Part shown: positions 54,689-63,735 of the stretch, piece by piece | How the letters are laid out: each line of letters starts with the position of its first letter | Numbering within the stretch: the first letter of the stretch is position 1 | Source: Janthinobacterium agaricidamnosum NBRC 102515 = DSM 9628 | GTDB taxonomy: Bacteria > Pseudomonadota > Gammaproteobacteria > Burkholderiales > Burkholderiaceae_D | Length of the DNA stretch: 64,000 bases | Assembly: GCF_000723165.1 (NCBI RefSeq) | Contig: NZ_HG322949.1 | Span: 3,215,231 to 3,279,230, forward strand | Reading direction: 5' to 3' | The notes under the pieces: generated by a model | Database searches by the model: none | What the model saw: the letters and a program-made list of their open reading frames with translations, nothing else | Told to the model about the DNA's origin: nothing | Translations under genes and position numbers: made by a program

Positions 54689-55667
54689 AGTAGCATTATT
54701 TGGCGCCGGCCGCATCGGCAAGATCCATGCCGCGAATCTGGCGGCACAAGCCGGCGTGCAATTCAAATACGTGGTCGACGTAAACGCCGCGGCGGCATCC
54801 GCGCTGGCGGCCTTGCATGGCGGCGTCGCCGCCTCGGTCGAAACGGCATTGGCGGACCCGGCCATCAAGGCCGTGGTGATCGCCTCCAGCACCGACACGC
54901 ATGCCGACCTGATCCAGCGCGCGGCGGCCGCCGGCAAAGCCATTTTTTGCGAAAAGCCGGTCGACCTGACCTTGGAACGCGCGCGCGATTGCGCCGCGGC
55001 GGTGGCCAAGGCCGGCGTGCTGTGCATGATCGGCTTCCAGCGCCGCTACGACCCGACCTTTTCCGCCGTCAAGCAACGCATCTTGCAGGGCGAAATCGGC
55101 ACGCCGGAAATGCTGGTGGTCACCAGCCGCGATCCCGGCCCGCCGCCGGTCAGCTATATCAAGGTGTCGGGCGGCATCTTCAAGGATATGCTGATACACG
55201 ATTTCGACATCTTCCGCTGGATACTCGACGATGAAGCCGTCAGCGTGCACGCCACCGGCAGTTGCCTGGTCGACCCGGCGATCGCCGAAGCGGGCGACCT
55301 CGACAGCACCGCCGTCACCATCCGCACCGCCAAGGGCCGGCTGTGCCAGATCAACACCACCCGCCGCGCCGCGTACGGCTACGACCAGCGCTTCGAAGTG
55401 CTGGGCAGCGCCGGTATGTTGCAAGCAGGCAATCACAAACCGACCGAAGTGGTGGCTTACAGCGCCCACAACGTCAGTGCGGACAAGCCGGAAGACTTCT
55501 TCCTGGAACGTTACCGCGTCGCTTACGCCAACGAAATGTCGCATTTCTTCGACGCCTTGACCAAGGGCACACCGTTGCGCACCACGGTACAAGATGGCTT
55601 GAAGGCATTGGAATTGGCCGAAGCGGCAACCTTGTCGTGGCGCGAACAGCGCATCGTTCATTTGTAA
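54681..55667 (+). CDS. iolG: Inositol 2-dehydrogenase
   Basis: This 328-residue Gfo/Idh/MocA-family protein has the NAD-binding start IEVALFGAGRIGKIHAANLA, the catalytic lysine in FCEKPVDLTLERA and the substrate-side motif GGIFKDMLIHDFDIFRWIL. It oxidises myo-inositol to 2-keto-myo-inositol, the first step of the pathway. It is co-transcribed with iolR. Confidence 0.93.
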   Translation: MIEVALFGAGRIGKIHAANLAAQAGVQFKYVVDVNAAAASALAALHGGVAASVETALADPAIKAVVIASSTDTHADLIQRAAAAGKAIFCEKPVDLTLERARDCAAAVAKAGVLCMIGFQRRYDPTFSAVKQRILQGEIGTPEMLVVTSRDPGPPPVSYIKVSGGIFKDMLIHDFDIFRWILDDEAVSVHATGSCLVDPAIAEAGDLDSTAVTIRTAKGRLCQINTTRRAAYGYDQRFEVLGSAGMLQAGNHKPTEVVAYSAHNVSADKPEDFFLERYRVAYANEMSHFFDALTKGTPLRTTVQDGLKALELAEAATLSWREQRIVHL

Positions 55668-55694
55668 CATCAAAAAAACCATCACGGAGACACC

Positions 55695-56717
55695 ATGTAC
55701 CCCCAAAAACTGCGCATCGGCATCGTCGGCCTCGGCCGGCTGGGCCAGCGCCACGCCCAGAACCTGGTCCAGCGCGTGCCGAACGCCGAAGTAGTCGCCG
55801 CTTGCAGTCCCCTGCAAGCCGAACTCGACTGGGCCGCGACCACGCTCGGCATCACCCAGACCTACAGCGATTACAGCGCGCTGCTGGCCGATCCGGGCCT
55901 GGACGCGGTATTCCTGGTCACCCCGACCTCCTTGCACGCCGACCAGATCATCCAGGCGCTGCACGCCGGCAAGCATGTGTTTTGCGAAAAACCGCTGTCG
56001 CTCGACCTGGCCGATTGCCTGAAAGTCGAAGCTGAAGCGGCACGCCACCCACAACTGGTGACGATGATCGGCTTCGTGCGCCGCTTCGACGCCAGCTACC
56101 ACGACGCCCATCACAAAGTGCAGCAAGGCATGATTGGCAAACCGTATCTGATCCGTTCGCAAACCTGCGACCAGAACGACCCGAGCGGCGCCTTCATGCG
56201 CTTTGCGCCGACCAGCGGCGGCATCTTCCTCGATTGCAGCGTGCACGATATCGACCTGGCGCGCTGGCTGCTGGGCAATCCGGTGCCGAAACGCGTGTAC
56301 GCCAGCGGCAGCAATGCAATCCATACCGGCTTGCAAGCATTCGGCGACGTCGACAACGGCCTGGCGACGGTCGAATTCGCCGATGGCGGCATGGCTTCGT
56401 TCATGGCCTCGCGCACCATGGCGCACGGGCATGAAACCTTGACCGAAGTATTCGGCACGGCGGGCCGCCTCAGCGTCGGCAGCAATCCACGCCTGAACCG
56501 GGTCGAAATTTCCGATGTGCATGGCGTACGCAATGAATGCACGCCCGACTTTTACGCCCGCTTCAGCGACGCCTTCCTGATCGAAGCGCAAGAGTTCACC
56601 GACGCGGCGCTGGGCTTGCGGAAACTGTCGCTGACCCTGAACGACGCCACCGAAGCGACCCGCCTCGGCCTGGCGATGACGCAGGCGATGCGCGAGAAAC
56701 GGGTGATCGAGTTTTAA
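55695..56717 (+). CDS. Second Gfo/Idh/MocA dehydrogenase (inositol-type)
   Basis: This 340-residue paralogue of iolG has LRIGIVGLGRLGQRHAQNLV, FCEKPLSLDLADC and FLDCSVHDIDLARWLLGNPV. It lies 27 bases downstream of iolG behind GGAGA. A role on another inositol isomer such as scyllo- or D-chiro-inositol is plausible, but the substrate cannot be read from the sequence. Confidence 0.88.
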   Translation: MYPQKLRIGIVGLGRLGQRHAQNLVQRVPNAEVVAACSPLQAELDWAATTLGITQTYSDYSALLADPGLDAVFLVTPTSLHADQIIQALHAGKHVFCEKPLSLDLADCLKVEAEAARHPQLVTMIGFVRRFDASYHDAHHKVQQGMIGKPYLIRSQTCDQNDPSGAFMRFAPTSGGIFLDCSVHDIDLARWLLGNPVPKRVYASGSNAIHTGLQAFGDVDNGLATVEFADGGMASFMASRTMAHGHETLTEVFGTAGRLSVGSNPRLNRVEISDVHGVRNECTPDFYARFSDAFLIEAQEFTDAALGLRKLSLTLNDATEATRLGLAMTQAMREKRVIEF

Positions 56718-56732
56718 GATAGCTCAAGCTGG

Positions 56733-56763
56733 ACTGGACCTGGCCGACGCGGCCAGGTCCAGT
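56733..56763 (+). terminator. Strong hairpin at the end of the iolR-iolG transcript
   Basis: ACTGGACCTGGCC at 56733-56745 pairs perfectly with GGCCAGGTCCAGT at 56751-56763 (13 pairs, 5-base loop), 16 bases after the stop codon. No U-run follows. Confidence 0.6.
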
Positions 56764-56880
56764 CATCGATGATGATGCATCGAGACAAGTATCAATCAGC
56801 ATGACCACCGACAGCAAACCGGCGCGGTAAAATGCCTATCCATGCCGCCGCCGATAGTCCATTCTGATTGGAATCATCCG

Positions 56881-58128
56881 ATGCCCCACACAAACTCCTC
56901 CAGCCCGGTGCAAGCCGTTGCCGAACATTACGTCAAGCTGGTGCTGGCGCTCGGCCAGCACGACGCCATGTATGTCGACGCGTACTACGGCCCGGCGCAA
57001 CTGCAGCAAGACGCCATCGAGCAGCAGTTGGACCTGGTCTCAATTCGCCGGCAAGCCGGTGCGGCGCTGCAACAGTTGTCCCGCCATCGGCCGGCAGACA
57101 CCGAAGAACAATGGCGCATGCTGGTGCTCGACAAGCAATTGCACGCGATGCAGGCGCGGGTCGATATGCTGAACGGTCAGGTGTTCCCATTCGACCAGGA
57201 AACCACCCTGTTATACGATGCCGTTTCGCCGCATCACGAACGCGCCTATTATGAACAACTGGTCGGTGAAATCGACCAGTTGCTGGCCGGCCCGGGGCCG
57301 CTGACGGAACGCCTGCAGGCGTTCCGCCGCCATTTCGTGATTCCGCCAGACAAATTGCAAGCGGTGATGGATGCGGCGATCCGCGCCGGCCGTGAGCGTA
57401 CGCTGCACTACATCGATTTGCCGCCGGAAGAGAATTTCGTGCTGGAATTTGTCACCGACAAGCCATGGAGCGGCTACAACTGGTACAAGGGCAATTACCA
57501 GAGCGTGATCCAGATCAATACCGACTTGCCGATCTATATAGAGCGCGCCGTCGATCTCGGTTGCCACGAAGGGTATCCGGGCCACCATGTGTTCAATGTG
57601 CTGCTGGAACAAGCGCTGGTGCGCAACAAGAATTGGGTCGAGTACAGCGTTTATCCGCTATTTTCGCCGCAATCGCTGATCGCCGAGGGCACGGCAAACT
57701 ACGGCATCGAACTGACCTTTAACGATGCGGAGCGGCTGGTCTTCGAACAGGAAGTGCTGTACCCGCTGGCCGGGCTGGATGGGCGTTTGGCGGAAAAATA
57801 TGCGCGCCTGAACCAGTTGCTGGCGAAACTGAGTTATGCCGACAACGATGCGGCGATGCTGTACCTGAACGGCACGCTGACGCCGCAAGAAACCATCGAC
57901 TGGCTGATCGATGTGCGCCTGTATCCGGCGGAAAAAGCGCCGCAGCGCCTGAAGTTTTACGATGCGCTGCGCGGCTACATCATCAATTACAACCTGGGCC
58001 AGGACATGGTGCACGATTACATCGTGCGCCAGACCACGGAAACCGACCCGCTGCTGGTGCGGCGCCAGCAGTGGCAGCTATTCAAGCAGTTGATGGCGAC
58101 GCCGCGCGTGCCGAGCGCGCTGCTGTAG
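56881..58128 (+). CDS. DUF885-family zinc metallopeptidase-like protein
   Basis: This roughly 415-residue protein has the metal motif HEGYPGHH (residues 229-236 from the ATG at 56881), where H229, E230 and H235 or H236 resemble the gluzincin-type site of the DUF885 family. SLIAEGTANYGIELTF follows and would supply the third ligand. There is no signal peptide, so it is cytoplasmic. An in-frame ATG at 56842 could extend it by 13 residues; neither start has a strong Shine-Dalgarno. The substrate is unknown and the neighbours do not help. Confidence 0.8.
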   Translation: MPHTNSSSPVQAVAEHYVKLVLALGQHDAMYVDAYYGPAQLQQDAIEQQLDLVSIRRQAGAALQQLSRHRPADTEEQWRMLVLDKQLHAMQARVDMLNGQVFPFDQETTLLYDAVSPHHERAYYEQLVGEIDQLLAGPGPLTERLQAFRRHFVIPPDKLQAVMDAAIRAGRERTLHYIDLPPEENFVLEFVTDKPWSGYNWYKGNYQSVIQINTDLPIYIERAVDLGCHEGYPGHHVFNVLLEQALVRNKNWVEYSVYPLFSPQSLIAEGTANYGIELTFNDAERLVFEQEVLYPLAGLDGRLAEKYARLNQLLAKLSYADNDAAMLYLNGTLTPQETIDWLIDVRLYPAEKAPQRLKFYDALRGYIINYNLGQDMVHDYIVRQTTETDPLLVRRQQWQLFKQLMATPRVPSALL

Positions 58129-58174
58129 TCTGCTGTAGAACGCCTGGAAAAATGTTCAGGAAATGTTCAGAAGA

Positions 58175-58237
58175 CGGCGCATTGCCGCAGGCAGTACGAA
58201 TGTACGAAGGCAATGCAACGCCGCCATGGACTTTTTT
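58175..58237. terminator. Hairpin between the convergent DUF885 and AmpH-like genes
   Basis: CGGCGCATTGCC (58175-58186) pairs with GGCAATG (58209-58215) and, after a CAA bulge, with CGCCG (58219-58223). A run of six T at 58232-58237 follows on the plus strand. It is placed to end transcripts from one or both sides. Confidence 0.5.
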
Positions 58238-58247
58238 GGCAAGCATT

Positions 58248-59360
58248 CTACTCCGCATCCAGGGCGACGACCAGACGATTGACCGACAACGCCAAACTGG
58301 CAAACATGTCGATATTCATGCTGGTGACGGACACAAACACGCCGGTGCGGCGGCCCGGAAGCAAGGCCATGTAGCTCATGAAACCACCGCCGCCGCCCGT
58401 CTTTTGCAAGATCGCCGGAGTGTTGCCGCTGGCCGCCAGTTGCACCCAGCCCAAGCCCAGTCCGCTGGCGCGCCCTGCCTTGTCCAAACCGGCCACCGCG
58501 CTTAATTCCTGGCGTTGCAGGTAAATCGCCAGTGCCTGCGCGGTTTGCGCCGGATTGCCGGCATGCTTGACGCCGAGCAAATGTTGCATCCAGCGCGCCA
58601 TGTCGGCCGCCGTCGAATACATGCCGCCGCTGCTGGCGGTGGCCTGGGTATCCAGGCAAGGTCCGCTCGGATTGAATTTGCCGCCAGTCATCAGTCGCGC
58701 GCATTGCTGCGGACTCGGGCTGGCCGTGGTGTCGTTCATGCCCAGCGGTCCGGTCAGCCGGTCGTGCAGCAATTGGGTGTAAGACTGGCGGCCGGCGCTG
58801 GCCAGCGCATCGCCCAGCAAGCCATAGGCGGCGTTCGAATATTGCGCCGCCGCGCCCGGCGCATTGGCAAGGGTTTGCCGTTGCAGCCACTCCCAGCGCA
58901 ATTCACGCCCCGGCCAGGTAAATGGCGCGGCTTGCTCGGCTTGTTTACCCTCGATCACGCGCGCCAGGCCGCTGGTATGAGTAGCCAGGTTCAGCAAGGT
59001 GATCGGCTGGGCGCCGGGCCAGACCGGCACGGTAACGCCGGCCGGCGCATATTTTTGCAAGGGGTCGGACAACCGCACCTTGCCGTCGTCGGCCAGCTTG
59101 ATCATCAATTCGGTGGCCAGTACTTTCGACATCGAGCCGACCCGCAACAAGGAGTCGGGACCGGGCTTCTGGCCATTGCCAGGCGCGGTTTCACCGTAGC
59201 CGAGCAAGGTCAGCTGGTCGCCGCGCACCACCGCGATGACCATGCCGGGCGCCGCGCTTTGCTTGAAAATGGCGGCGCCTGCCCGTTCAAGCAAGGCCTC
59301 TCCCGCCACCGCCGGGTATGCCGCCACCATGCTTGTCAACAGGATTGCCGATTTCATCAT
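58248..59360 (-). CDS. AmpH-like serine hydrolase (beta-lactamase/D-Ala-D-Ala carboxypeptidase family)
   Basis: This 370-residue protein has a signal peptide (MMKSAILLTSMVAAYPAVAG). The serine acylation motif is SMSK (S76-K79), the second motif is YSNAAYG near residue 175, HTSG lies near 128, and KTGGGGGFMSY near residue 325 is the KTG-like third motif. All elements of the class C beta-lactamase fold are present. The extra glycines and HTSG favour the AmpH/EstB-type carboxypeptidase or esterase over a true AmpC lactamase. No ampR neighbour is present. It acts in the periplasm. Confidence 0.85.
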   Translation of the reverse strand: MMKSAILLTSMVAAYPAVAGEALLERAGAAIFKQSAAPGMVIAVVRGDQLTLLGYGETAPGNGQKPGPDSLLRVGSMSKVLATELMIKLADDGKVRLSDPLQKYAPAGVTVPVWPGAQPITLLNLATHTSGLARVIEGKQAEQAAPFTWPGRELRWEWLQRQTLANAPGAAAQYSNAAYGLLGDALASAGRQSYTQLLHDRLTGPLGMNDTTASPSPQQCARLMTGGKFNPSGPCLDTQATASSGGMYSTAADMARWMQHLLGVKHAGNPAQTAQALAIYLQRQELSAVAGLDKAGRASGLGLGWVQLAASGNTPAILQKTGGGGGFMSYMALLPGRRTGVFVSVTSMNIDMFASLALSVNRLVVALDAE

Positions 59361-59423
59361 TGTCCCGTGCTTTCTTATCGATCATCAAACTCGATATGAT
59401 ACACAGCCTGAACCACAAAAAAA

Positions 59424-59473
59424 ACCAAAAAAACCGGAGACAAGCCAGGTCTGCGCGACCCGCCTGTCTCCGG
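59424..59473 (-). terminator. Rho-independent terminator of the sugar ABC operon
   Basis: CCGGAGACA (59434-59442) pairs with TGTCTCCGG (59465-59473). On the minus strand the hairpin runs straight into a U-rich tract (TTTTTTTGGTTTTTTTT). It lies 40 bases after the ATPase stop. Confidence 0.85.
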
Positions 59474-59513
59474 TCTTAAGGAGGACAGAACTGCAACCGG
59501 CTTGAGCGCCGCT

Positions 59514-60623
59514 TTAGACGATGCGTTCGCCGTTGGCTGGATCGAACAAGGCCGCTTTCGACAGATTGAACGACAGGTTCATCGTCTGGCCCGGCGATAC
59601 CGCTTCGCGCGGGTGCGCCCGGCAAGTGACGGCGGCGCCGTTCAGCTTGGTGGTCAGCAAGGTGTCCGGGCCGGTAGGCTCGACCAGGTCGACCTTGCAG
59701 CTCAACTCTTGCCCGCCATCGCCGTGGGCGCTGCTGACGTCGGTGATCTGTTCAGGACGTATGCCCAGGATCACGTCGCGGCCGACGAACGCGCGTACCT
59801 TGTCGGCGGCAAACGGCAGCACCAGGCGCATATTGTTGCCGGCGTTTTCGATCGCGGCCGACACTTCGTCGCCGTCGACCGCCAGTTTGCAGGTGATGAA
59901 GTTCATCGACGGCGAGCCGATGAAACCGGCCACGAACAAATTGGCCGGATTGTCGTAGATCTCTTGCGGCGTGCCCAGTTGCTGCACGATGCCGTCTTTC
60001 ATCACGGCGATCAGGTCGCCCATGGTCATCGCTTCGATCTGGTCATGGGTGACGTAGACGATGGTGGCGTTCAGGCGCTGGTGCATCAGCTTGATTTCGG
60101 CGCGCATTTCAACGCGCAGCTTGGCGTCCAGGTTCGACAGCGGCTCATCGAACAGGAACAGCGAAGGCTTGCGCGAAATCGCGCGGCCCATCGCCACGCG
60201 CTGGCGCTGGCCGCCCGACAACTGGGCCGGCCGGCGGTCCAGCAAATGGGTGATTTGCAGGGTTTCGGCGACGCGGGCAACGATTTCGTCCTGCTCCTGC
60301 TTTGGCACTTTCTTGACCTTCAAGCCGAAGGCGATGTTTTCGCGCACCGTCATCGACGGATACAAGGCGTACGACTGGAACACCATCGCGATATCGCGGT
60401 CTTTCGGCGGCAAGTCGTTGACGACCTTGCCGTCGATCAGGATTTCGCCGGAAGTGACGCTTTCCAGGCCGGCGATCATGTTCAGCAAGGTAGACTTGCC
60501 GGAGCCGGAGCCGCCGACCAGGATCAGGAACTGGCCGTCCTTGATGTCGATGTCGATGCCTTTCAAGACTTCGACGCCGTTGGTATAGACCTTGCGAATG
60601 CTGCGTATCGATAAACTTGACAT
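59514..60623 (-). CDS. Sugar ABC transporter ATPase (MalK/UgpC family)
   Basis: This 369-residue ATPase has Walker A GGSGSGKST, signature QLSGGQRQRVAMGRAI, Walker B LFLFDEPLSNLDAKLR and switch region VYVTHDQIEAMT, followed by a TOBE domain (LGIRPEQI). All catalytic motifs are canonical, unlike the glycerol pair GlpS/GlpT. It is the last gene of the gts-like operon. Confidence 0.92.
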   Translation of the reverse strand: MSSLSIRSIRKVYTNGVEVLKGIDIDIKDGQFLILVGGSGSGKSTLLNMIAGLESVTSGEILIDGKVVNDLPPKDRDIAMVFQSYALYPSMTVRENIAFGLKVKKVPKQEQDEIVARVAETLQITHLLDRRPAQLSGGQRQRVAMGRAISRKPSLFLFDEPLSNLDAKLRVEMRAEIKLMHQRLNATIVYVTHDQIEAMTMGDLIAVMKDGIVQQLGTPQEIYDNPANLFVAGFIGSPSMNFITCKLAVDGDEVSAAIENAGNNMRLVLPFAADKVRAFVGRDVILGIRPEQITDVSSAHGDGGQELSCKVDLVEPTGPDTLLTTKLNGAAVTCRAHPREAVSPGQTMNLSFNLSKAALFDPANGERIV

Positions 60624-60632
60624 GTATATTCC

Positions 60633-61505
60633 TTAACCTTTGACTGCGCCTGCGGTCAAGCCGCGCACAAAATAACGGCCTGCGACCAGATAGACCAGCA
60701 ATGTCGGCAGCGCGGCAATCACCGCGGCCGCCATGTTGACGTTGTATTCCTTGACACCGGTGGAGGTGTTCACCAGGTTGTTCAGCCCGACGGTGATCGG
60801 TTGCGATTCGCCGCTGGCAAACACGATGCCGAACAGGAAGTCGTTCCAGATCTGGGTGAATTGCCAGATGATGCACACCACGAAGATCGGGCCGGAGATC
60901 GGCAACACGATCTTGCGGAAGATCAGGAAGAAGCCGGCGCCGTCGATACGGGCCGCCTTGATCAGCTCTTCCGGCACGCCAATGTAGTAATTACGGAAAA
61001 ACAAGGTGGTGAACGCGGTGCCGTACACCACGTGCACGAACACCAGGCCGGTGGTGGTATTGGCCAGGCCGAATTCACCCAGCAAGCTGGCCATCGGCAA
61101 GATCACCACCTGGAACGGAATGAAGCAGCCGACCAGCAAGCCGGCGAACAGGGCTTCCGAACCGCGGAAGCGCCAGTGCGCAAACACGTAGCCGTTGAAA
61201 GCGCCGAGGAAGGTCGAAATCAGCACCGCCGGCACTACCATTTCGATGGAATTCCAGAAGAACGGCTTCAAGCCGTCGCAGGTGACGCCGGTACAGGCCG
61301 ACGACCACGCCTTGCCCCACGAATCGAATTGCCACACTTGCGGCAAGGACAGCAGGTTGCCGGTACGGATTTCATCGAGCGACTTGAACGACGTCGACAA
61401 GGTCACGTACAGCGGCACGATGTAATAAATCGCGAACAGTATCAGCAGCAGGTACAGGACCACGCGCCCCAGGGTGATGCGGTTATTGCTACGGGTAGGT
61501 GTCAT
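60633..61505 (-). CDS. gtsC: Sugar ABC transporter permease (GtsC/MalG type)
   Basis: This 290-residue permease has about six hydrophobic segments, and the EAA loop is EELIKAARIDGAGFFLIFRK followed by IVLPISGP. The periplasmic CDGLKPFFWNSIEM segment is typical of glucose/mannose GtsC proteins. It overlaps the gtsB stop (ATGA) and lies nine bases before the ATPase gene. Confidence 0.88.
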   Translation of the reverse strand: MTPTRSNNRITLGRVVLYLLLILFAIYYIVPLYVTLSTSFKSLDEIRTGNLLSLPQVWQFDSWGKAWSSACTGVTCDGLKPFFWNSIEMVVPAVLISTFLGAFNGYVFAHWRFRGSEALFAGLLVGCFIPFQVVILPMASLLGEFGLANTTTGLVFVHVVYGTAFTTLFFRNYYIGVPEELIKAARIDGAGFFLIFRKIVLPISGPIFVVCIIWQFTQIWNDFLFGIVFASGESQPITVGLNNLVNTSTGVKEYNVNMAAAVIAALPTLLVYLVAGRYFVRGLTAGAVKG

Positions 61506-62386
61506 CTCATTGCCTTTGCGCTGCGCGTTTCCAGGTACATCAGCGGCACCAGGACTGCCACGATGGTGGCCAGCATCATCATCGCCGATGCCGAGCCCAG
61601 GCCCAGCTGGCCGCGGGTGAAGGAAAACTGGTACATGAAGATCGCTGGCACCGAGGACGAGTTGCCCGGTCCGCCGGCGGTCAATGCAATCACCAGGTCG
61701 AAACTCTTGATCGCGATGTGCGACAGGATCAGCAGCACGCTGAAGAATACCGGACGCATGGCCGGAATCACGATGCGCCAGTAAATCACCGGCAGCGTCG
61801 CGCCGTCGACTTGCGCCGCCTTGATGATTTCTTCATCGATGCCGCGCAGGCCGGCCAGGAACAGCGCCATCACGAAACCGGACGATTGCCAGACCCCGGC
61901 GATCACCACGGTGTAGATCGCCATGTCGGAATTGACCAGCCAGTCGAAGGTGAACGAGGTCCAGCCCCAGTCGTGCATCACTTTTTCAAGGCCCAGGCTA
62001 GGATTCAACATCCATTTCCAGGCGGTGCCGGTGACGATGAAAGACAGCGCCATCGGGTACAGATAAATCGCGCGCAAGGCTCCCTCGGCGCGGATCTTTT
62101 GGTCGAGCAAGATCGCCAGGAACAGGCCGATAGTGATGCTCAAACCGATAAAAAGGGTACCGAAAATGCCCAGATTCTTGAGCGAGGTCCACCAGCGCTC
62201 GTTATCGAACAGTTCGTAGTATTGCACCAGGCCGGAAAAATCGTAGTTCGGCATCAGGCGCGATTCGGTCAGCGACAGATAACCGGTCAAAATGATGAAA
62301 CCATAGACAAACAGCAAACTTGCGATGAGCGTCGGGCCCAGGACAAGCTGCGGTATCCAGCGGTCGAATTGCTTGCGTAATGACAT
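61502..62386 (-). CDS. gtsB: Sugar ABC transporter permease (GtsB/MalF type)
   Basis: This 294-residue permease starts at the ATG at 62386 (MSLRKQFDRWIPQLVLGPTL); the longer open frame upstream is not supported. The EAA loop is EEIIKAAQVDGATLPVIYWR, and the membrane segment SFDLVIALTAGGPGNSSSVP matches glucose-type GtsB proteins. The 101 bases before it carry two hairpins. Confidence 0.88.
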   Translation of the reverse strand: MSLRKQFDRWIPQLVLGPTLIASLLFVYGFIILTGYLSLTESRLMPNYDFSGLVQYYELFDNERWWTSLKNLGIFGTLFIGLSITIGLFLAILLDQKIRAEGALRAIYLYPMALSFIVTGTAWKWMLNPSLGLEKVMHDWGWTSFTFDWLVNSDMAIYTVVIAGVWQSSGFVMALFLAGLRGIDEEIIKAAQVDGATLPVIYWRIVIPAMRPVFFSVLLILSHIAIKSFDLVIALTAGGPGNSSSVPAIFMYQFSFTRGQLGLGSASAMMMLATIVAVLVPLMYLETRSAKAMR

Positions 62387-62450
62387 AGGACAACCGTAGA
62401 AGTAAAACTGTGTGTGGCGCCAAACAGGCGCCTGCGGACATGCCGGATAC

Positions 62451-62481
62451 AAAAAAGGCGCCGGCTATCAAGCCGGCGCCT
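62451..62481 (-). terminator. Terminator-like hairpin between gtsA and gtsB
   Basis: AGGCGCCGGC (62456-62465) pairs with GCCGGCGCCT (62472-62481), ten pairs with a 6-base loop. Six U residues follow on the minus strand. Partial termination here would raise binding-protein output over the permeases, a common arrangement in such operons. A smaller GGCGCC/GGCGCC hairpin sits at 62416-62432. Confidence 0.8.
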
Positions 62482-62487
62482 CGGGTA

Positions 62488-63735
62488 TTACTTCACTTTT
62501 GCTGCTTTGGCCAGGGCCGCTGCCGCATCTTTCGAGCTCATGTTGCTGTTCATGAATTTGGCAACCACGTCCATCACCGCGCCTTGGGTCGCCGAAGGCA
62601 ACGCCATGCCGTGGGCGAACGATGGCACCAGCGAACCGGCTTTGTTGCTTGCATCCATGTCATCCATCGACTTGATCGCGCAGGCGTCGAACTTGTCGCG
62701 CGACACGCCCGAACGGACCGGGATCGAACCCTTGTTCAAGTTGAAGATCGACTGGAACTTCGGATTCATGATCGCGTTGGCCAAAGCGATCTGGCCTTTT
62801 TTGGCGGCTGGATCCTTTTGGGTGAACATCGCGAACGAGTCGACGTTAAAGGTGAACGACTTGTCGGTGCCCGGTGCGGCGATGCACTGGTAATCGCGGC
62901 CAGGAACTTTACCGGCGGCGGTGAATTCGCCTTTAGCCCAGTCGCCCATGAATTGGAAACCGGCCTTGCCGTTGATGACCATCGCGGTGGCCAGGTTCCA
63001 GTCGCGGCCTGGCGCGTCCTTGTCGATGTAGCCCTTGATCTTGCCCAGGGTGTCGAACACCTTGATCATGGTCGGGCCGGTCAATTCTTTTTGATCCAGT
63101 TGCAAGATCGCTTTTTTGTAGAAAGCGGTGCCGCCCACGCCCAGCGCGACCGATTCAAAGATGGTCGAATCTTGCCAAGGCTGGCCACCGTGGGCGATCG
63201 CGACCGCGCCGGATTTCTTGATTTTTTCGGCGGCGTCGAAGAACGCGTCCCAAGTGGTCGGGGTGCCGACCACGCCGGCTTTTTTCAGCACTTCAGGGTT
63301 GACCCAGATCCAGTTCACGCGGTGCACATTGACCGGTGCCGCAACGTAGTGGCCTTTGTATTTCATGATGTCGGCGACCACTTTCGGCAATACGCTATCC
63401 CATTTGCCTGGAATCGCGGCATCGTCGATGTTGGCCAGCACGCCTTCGCTGCCCCATTCCTGGATCGATGGCCCCTTGATTTGGGCGGCGGTCGGCGGAT
63501 TGCCGGAAATGACGCGGGTTTTCAGTGCGGTCGCGGCGTTTTCGCCTGCGCCGCCAGCCACGGCGAAATCTTTCCAGCCGTAACCTTCTTCTTTCAGAAT
63601 TTGTTGCAGTTGACCTACCGACTTGGCTTCGCCGCCGGAAGTCCAGTAGTGCAAGACTTCAACATCGGTAGCGAAAGCGCTGCCGGCGAAAGCCAAGGTG
63701 CTCAACATCACGACTTGTTTGAGTTTCAGTTTCAT
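62488..63735 (-). CDS. gtsA: Sugar ABC transporter substrate-binding protein (GtsA type)
   Basis: This 415-residue protein starts with a signal peptide (MKLKLKQVVMLSTLAFAGSA, cut after AFA). The mature start DVEVLHYWTSGGEAKSVGQL and the following WKDFAVAGGAGENAATALKT, SGNPPTAAQIKGPSIQEWG are close to the Pseudomonas glucose-binding protein GtsA. It should bind glucose or mannose in the periplasm. It is the first gene of the operon. Confidence 0.9.
   Translation of the reverse strand: MKLKLKQVVMLSTLAFAGSAFATDVEVLHYWTSGGEAKSVGQLQQILKEEGYGWKDFAVAGGAGENAATALKTRVISGNPPTAAQIKGPSIQEWGSEGVLANIDDAAIPGKWDSVLPKVVADIMKYKGHYVAAPVNVHRVNWIWVNPEVLKKAGVVGTPTTWDAFFDAAEKIKKSGAVAIAHGGQPWQDSTIFESVALGVGGTAFYKKAILQLDQKELTGPTMIKVFDTLGKIKGYIDKDAPGRDWNLATAMVINGKAGFQFMGDWAKGEFTAAGKVPGRDYQCIAAPGTDKSFTFNVDSFAMFTQKDPAAKKGQIALANAIMNPKFQSIFNLNKGSIPVRSGVSRDKFDACAIKSMDDMDASNKAGSLVPSFAHGMALPSATQGAVMDVVAKFMNSNMSSKDAAAALAKAAKVK

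Noticed and set aside
58248..59360. AmpC beta-lactamase resistance gene
   Set aside because: The third motif is embedded in KTGGGGGF, HTSG is present and there is no ampR; AmpH/EstB-type hydrolases fit better.
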